Assembly (NCBI GenBank): GCA_946479705.1
Contig: CAMLHI010000074.1
Coordinates: forward strand, 1 to 8,403
Length of the DNA: 8,403 nucleotides
Source of the DNA: an uncultured Oxalobacteraceae bacterium
Lineage (GTDB): Bacteria > Pseudomonadota > Gammaproteobacteria > Burkholderiales > Burkholderiaceae
Reading direction: 5' to 3'
The position numbers and the translations under genes are program-made. Below are positions 6,516 through 8,403 of this stretch, piece by piece. The notes under the pieces were generated by a model. It had not been told where the DNA came from and searched no databases. It saw only the letters and a program-made list of their open reading frames with translations. Positions within the stretch are counted from its first letter, which is position 1, and every line of letters starts with the position of its first letter.

Positions 6516-6777
6516 AAAGTCAATCTCAACAGGCGGAAAAAAGATTCGGAAATTTCCTACGAGCCTTTTTTGTGTATAAGCGCCTGCTGGCAGGGGCTCG
6601 CCAGTTGATACAAACGATATTATTTTTACATCGAAAATGGCGCAGGGTCGGGAAGCTCTTCTGGGCATGCTGTGCCGTCCAGGCACGCGGCGAGGCCGGC
6701 CCTGTCTGTGGACGGTCCGGCCTGACGGGCTTGGAGAACCGCAAGCGCCCTGGGCGGGCGGCCGCGGCCAGGAAGCC
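6516..6777. other. Non-coding stretch between repeat copy B and the small unknown gene
   Basis: The first 120 bp are AT-rich (for example the run tattatttttacatcg near 6615-6635); after about 6640 the GC content jumps. Plus-strand ORFs cross it, but none shows a ribosome binding site, recognisable motif or even codon bias. Short dyads occur (such as CCTGCTGGCAGG near 6583-6594) without a T-run that would make a terminator. I see no supported gene here. Confidence 0.5.
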
Positions 6778-7005
6778 TCAGCAGGCTCGCAGGTCGCGGC
6801 GGCGATGGGGTTCGAGCAGCACGCGTTCGATCACCAGCGGATCGATATTGTGTGCCTTGAGGTACTCGATGGCTGCCACGGTATTGCTGCTGCGTTGCAC
6901 GGCAACACCATGATCGACGATGTCGCGGCGGTACAAGTCTTGCCGCTGGTACGTGTCCTCGGCAAGCGCGAGCGTGCCGGAGCCATCAGGGTGCTGTCGG
7001 GTCAT
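6778..7005 (-). CDS. Small protein of unknown function (75 aa)
   Basis: I do not recognise the family. ATG 7005 (MTRQHPDGSGTLALAED) is preferred over an in-frame ATG at 7035 because AAGGA lies at 7019-7015, 9 nt upstream of it. The 75-residue product is soluble-looking, charged and without a signal or membrane segment. After a polar N-terminus comes a stretch that reads like ordered helix: RRDIVDHGVAVQRSSNTVAA (26-45), then IEYLKAHNIDPLVIERVLLE (46-65), ending in a basic RRR tail. The Gly-Val-Ala-Val-Gln-Arg then helix pattern and the good Shine-Dalgarno argue for a real gene. Its stop codon lies inside a small AGCCT/AGGCT hairpin (6774-6787) with no T-run. The upstream gap to 7241 also contains a poorly supported minus-strand frame. 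Confidence 0.6.
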   Translation of the reverse strand: MTRQHPDGSGTLALAEDTYQRQDLYRRDIVDHGVAVQRSSNTVAAIEYLKAHNIDPLVIERVLLEPHRRRDLRAC

Positions 7006-7241
7006 AGCATGGAATCCTTGTGAATATGTTGACATATCTCATACGGAGCGTCTGCTGCCTATCGAGTATCCACCAACCATCTGCAAAGTCAATGTCACAT
7101 TCCCATCGAATGGCAGGAAATTGTCCTCATCCATAAGGACGCGGACGCCTGCTTGAACCTTCCGCTGTGCAAGCTGGCGCTGCCCGCATGACAGGCTGCC
7201 TAAAATAGCGCGATTGACCGACACGACGAGGCGACACGATC

Positions 7242-7418
7242 ATGGTGACCCCATCCGAACCGAGCCTGAAGCCGGGCGACGAGGCCAAGCCGGGCACGCC
7301 TGGCGCCGCCGAAGATATCTGCGAACAGTGCGGCGGGAGTGGAAAACTGAGTAACGGCACGCCCTGTCCGGCATGCGCGGGCAGCGGGCGCGTCATGCGC
7401 GGGATCGGCGGCGGCTGA
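7242..7418 (+). CDS. Mini zinc-finger protein with DnaJ-type CxxCxGxG motifs (58 aa)
   Basis: Product of 58 residues. A Pro/Glu/Lys-rich N-terminus (1-25) is followed by CEQCGGSG (Cys27, Cys30) and CPACAGSG (Cys42, Cys45). These are two CxxCxGxG repeats 15 residues apart, enough for one four-cysteine zinc site like half of the cysteine-rich domain of DnaJ. There is no J domain (no HPD) and no substrate-binding domain, so it is not a DnaJ; automatic annotation may nevertheless call it one. Possible roles are a zinc-dependent chaperone accessory or a small redox/metal-binding protein, which is inference only. ATG 7242 follows GAGG at 7228-7231, about 10 nt upstream. TAAAAT at 7201-7206 may be a -10 box. 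A hairpin begins 3 nt after the stop. The two intact motifs and the ribosome site make the gene convincing despite its size. Confidence 0.8.
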   Translation: MVTPSEPSLKPGDEAKPGTPGAAEDICEQCGGSGKLSNGTPCPACAGSGRVMRGIGGG

Positions 7419-7420
7419 AC

Positions 7421-7443
7421 GCCTGGCTGACGATACGCCAGGC
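7421..7443 (+). terminator. Hairpin just after the mini zinc-finger gene
   Basis: GCCTGGC (7421-7427) and GCCAGGC (7437-7443) form a perfect 7-bp GC-rich stem with a 9-nt loop, starting 3 nt after the stop codon. There is no T-run, so a typical intrinsic terminator is not shown; it may be an RNA 3'-end stabiliser. Confidence 0.35.
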
Positions 7444-7562
7444 ACACTGCCTTGCGGGACGCGGTGGGCTTGCCCTGCCGGCGCGCACGACGTCATCGCC
7501 ATCCGGGAACGCCGCTTAGGGTCAGGGGCGGCAGGCCTCATCGGGATCCTGCAATGCCGGCA

Positions 7563-7591
7563 TGGACACCTTGTTATTGCCGCGCCATAAT
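7563..7591 (+). promoter_or_regulatory. Sigma70-type promoter for the chromate transporter operon, possibly leaderless
   Basis: TGGACA (7563-7568), a 17-nt spacer and CATAAT (7586-7591) form a good promoter. The -10 ends only 5 nt before the ATG at 7597, so transcription would start at or within 1-2 nt of the start codon. There is no Shine-Dalgarno before that ATG, which agrees with a leaderless mRNA. Confidence 0.5.
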
Positions 7592-7596
7592 GCGGC

Positions 7597-8187
7597 ATGA
7601 CTGAATCGCCCCTGCCCGAACGGCCGCGCCCGCGCTCCCTGACTGACCTGTTCGTATCATTTACCTTTCTTGCCTTGCAAGGATTTGGCGGCGTACTGGC
7701 CGTCGTCCAGCGCGAACTCGTTGAGCGCAAGCAATGGCTGACGCACGAAGAGTTTGTCGAAGACTGGGCAGTTGCGCAAATCATGCCGGGGCCGAACGTC
7801 ATCAATCTTGCGCTGATGATCGGGTCACGCTATTTCGGCTTGCGCGGTGCCCTTGCCGCCCTGGCCGGCATGGTGACCTTGCCGCTGATCGTGGTCTTGC
7901 TCATGGTCGTCGCCCACGCACACTTTGCCGACCACCCAGGCGTGGCGGGCGCCTTGCGCGGGATGGCCGCCGTATCCGCCGGATTGATCGGCGCCGCCGG
8001 CCTGAAGCTGTCGCGCGCCCTGCATAGCAACGCGATGCCGCTGTCCTGGTGCCTGGCCCTCTGCTTTCTCGGCTTTGTCCTCGTTGCGCTCCTGCATCTG
8101 CCATTGGCCCTGGTGCTCTTGACGCTGGGTGCGCCCGGCTGCTGGCTCGCGTACCGGCGCCTTGCGCCCGAACGGAAGGTCCCATGA
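7597..8187 (+). CDS. chrA: Chromate transporter, short-chain CHR family, first (N-type) subunit
   Basis: An inner-membrane protein of 196 residues, about half of a full-length ChrA. Short CHR proteins are encoded in pairs and together form one transporter that exports chromate. The CHR signatures are present: LALQGFGGVLAVVQRELVER (25-44) with QWLTHEEF, and AQIMPGPNVINLALMIGSRY (60-79). Hydrophobic segments follow at about 84-106, 117-137, 149-166 and 167-186. The ATG at 7597 is the only reasonable start: the next in-frame Met is residue 63, beyond the first signature. There is no ribosome site, and a promoter ends right before the start. The stop overlaps the ATG of a 43-codon frame (ATGA, 8184-8187), and the second CHR gene begins at 8312. 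No chrB-type regulator is in view. Family secure; the substrate could also be another oxyanion. Confidence 0.92.
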   Translation: MTESPLPERPRPRSLTDLFVSFTFLALQGFGGVLAVVQRELVERKQWLTHEEFVEDWAVAQIMPGPNVINLALMIGSRYFGLRGALAALAGMVTLPLIVVLLMVVAHAHFADHPGVAGALRGMAAVSAGLIGAAGLKLSRALHSNAMPLSWCLALCFLGFVLVALLHLPLALVLLTLGAPGCWLAYRRLAPERKVP

Positions 8188-8315
8188 ACAATAATTCTGT
8201 CCGCTTCGACGGGCCCGCCCCCCATGGCCGATCCGCATATGGGCCATGGCCCCATTGCGCAGTCGCCGATGGCGCTCCGCCTGGCCTGGACGCGCCAGTG
8301 AAAGCGTGGCCATGA
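8184..8315 (+). CDS. Possible 43-aa small protein between the two chromate transporter genes
   Basis: This frame starts in the ATGA overlap with the first CHR gene (8184-8187) and ends in a second ATGA overlap with the next CHR gene (8312-8315). GGAAGG lies at 8174-8179, 4 nt before the ATG, a strong though tight ribosome site. The product begins MNNNSVRFDGPAPHGRSAYG and is rich in Pro, Gly and Ala, without a membrane segment or known motif. It may be a real coupling cistron, keeping ribosomes moving across the 124-nt gap, or a chance frame in a gap that grew by insertion. CHR pairs commonly abut directly, which makes the gap itself odd. No homology is recognised. Confidence 0.35.
   Translation: MNNNSVRFDGPAPHGRSAYGPWPHCAVADGAPPGLDAPVKAWP
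8222..8249 (+). repeat. Inverted repeat between the chromate transporter genes
   Basis: CCATGGCC (8222-8229) and GGCCATGG (8242-8249) can pair as an 8-bp stem with a 12-nt loop. It lies within the 43-codon frame and could affect relative expression or stability of the two CHR halves. Each arm is itself nearly palindromic, so chance is not excluded. Confidence 0.4.
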
Positions 8316-8403
8316 GCCCGCCACTGGTGCTCGGCTGGCATGACTGGCTCAGCCTGTTCGGTCATTACCTGATGCTGTCGATGCTCTCGGTGGGCGGTCC
8401 GAT
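8312..8403 (+). CDS. chrA: Chromate transporter, short-chain CHR family, second subunit (N-terminal fragment)
   Basis: Thirty codons are visible before the window ends: MSPPLVLGWHDWLSLF followed by GHYLMLSMLSVGGP. The pattern W-x-x-LFGHYLMLSMLSVGG is the usual opening of the second short CHR protein, parallel to the LFVSFTFLALQGFGG opening of the first subunit, and suggests the partner of the 7597-8187 product. ATG 8312 overlaps the stop of the 43-codon frame (ATGA). GAAAG at 8300-8304 is a weak ribosome site. An in-frame ATG at 8246 also exists but would add an Arg-rich stretch unlike the family. The rest of the gene is outside the window. Confidence 0.8.
   Translation, partial: MSPPLVLGWHDWLSLFGHYLMLSMLSVGGP

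Noticed and set aside
6467..6913. A 148-codon plus-strand frame starting at the ATGCCC of repeat copy B
   Set aside because: No ribosome site, composition changes abruptly at about 6640, and the second half is antisense to the small unknown gene. Only its first 17 codons are of interest, as noted in the findings.
7039..7224. A 61-codon minus-strand frame (GTG start) upstream of the 75-aa gene
   Set aside because: Its second half (MDEDNFLPFDGNVTLTLQMV) looks somewhat protein-like, but there is no ribosome site and it overlaps the promoter region of the mini zinc-finger gene. Possibly a gene remnant; not enough to call.
8184..8311. Interpretation of the gap between the CHR genes as a frameshifted single chrA gene
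   Set aside because: The first CHR protein ends with a normal basic tail, the second opens with its own family-typical N-terminus, and no frame of the gap reads as CHR sequence, so these are two genes rather than one broken gene.

Overview
The window looks like ordinary chromosome of a high-GC Gram-negative bacterium. My best guess is a betaproteobacterium of the Burkholderiales, perhaps Oxalobacteraceae (Massilia/Duganella type). The basis is GC-biased third codon positions, a PEP-CTERM protein-sorting signal, a split short-chain chromate transporter pair, and the character of the GlpD, sulfurtransferase and helicase proteins. This is inference from protein character, with no database support. 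No phage, IS element, tRNA, rRNA or CRISPR array is visible.

Layout. (1) 1-832, minus: the N-terminal half of aerobic glycerol-3-phosphate dehydrogenase (glpD), with a convincing sigma70 promoter and Shine-Dalgarno. (2) 1005-2324, plus: a membrane-anchored, low-complexity protein ending in a PEP-CTERM signal. Its 3' end overlaps, in antisense, the 3' end of a two-domain rhodanese-type sulfurtransferase (3130-2165, minus). (3) 3231-3821, plus: an HD-domain phosphohydrolase, divergent from the sulfurtransferase. (4) 6193-4103, minus: a complete UvrD/Rep-family superfamily 1 helicase with a near-consensus LexA box 40 nt upstream of its start, so it is probably an SOS gene. (5) 6778-7005, minus: a small unknown gene; 7242-7418, plus: a 58-aa protein carrying one DnaJ-type zinc site. 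(6) 7597 to the window end, plus: a split chromate transporter (two short CHR proteins), with a 43-codon reading frame wedged between the two halves and overlapping both by ATGA.

The most interesting non-coding feature is a pair of directly repeated elements of about 160 bp (3856-4018 and 6354-6515) that bracket the helicase gene. They align at roughly 80% identity over the 89-column core. Each holds three DnaA-box-like 9-mers in identical geometry, a TTGACA hexamer, and a hairpin with a 7-bp stem and 13-nt loop. One stem pair is swapped between the copies (G-C to C-G), which suggests the structure is selected. A conserved TTTCAACAAAATGCCC follows. I do not recognise a named family.

The genes do not form one pathway. 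They are a chain of short transcription units: glycerol catabolism, envelope/EPS-linked protein sorting, sulfur transfer, nucleotide hydrolysis, DNA repair and chromate efflux. The only clear operon is the chromate transporter at the right edge.
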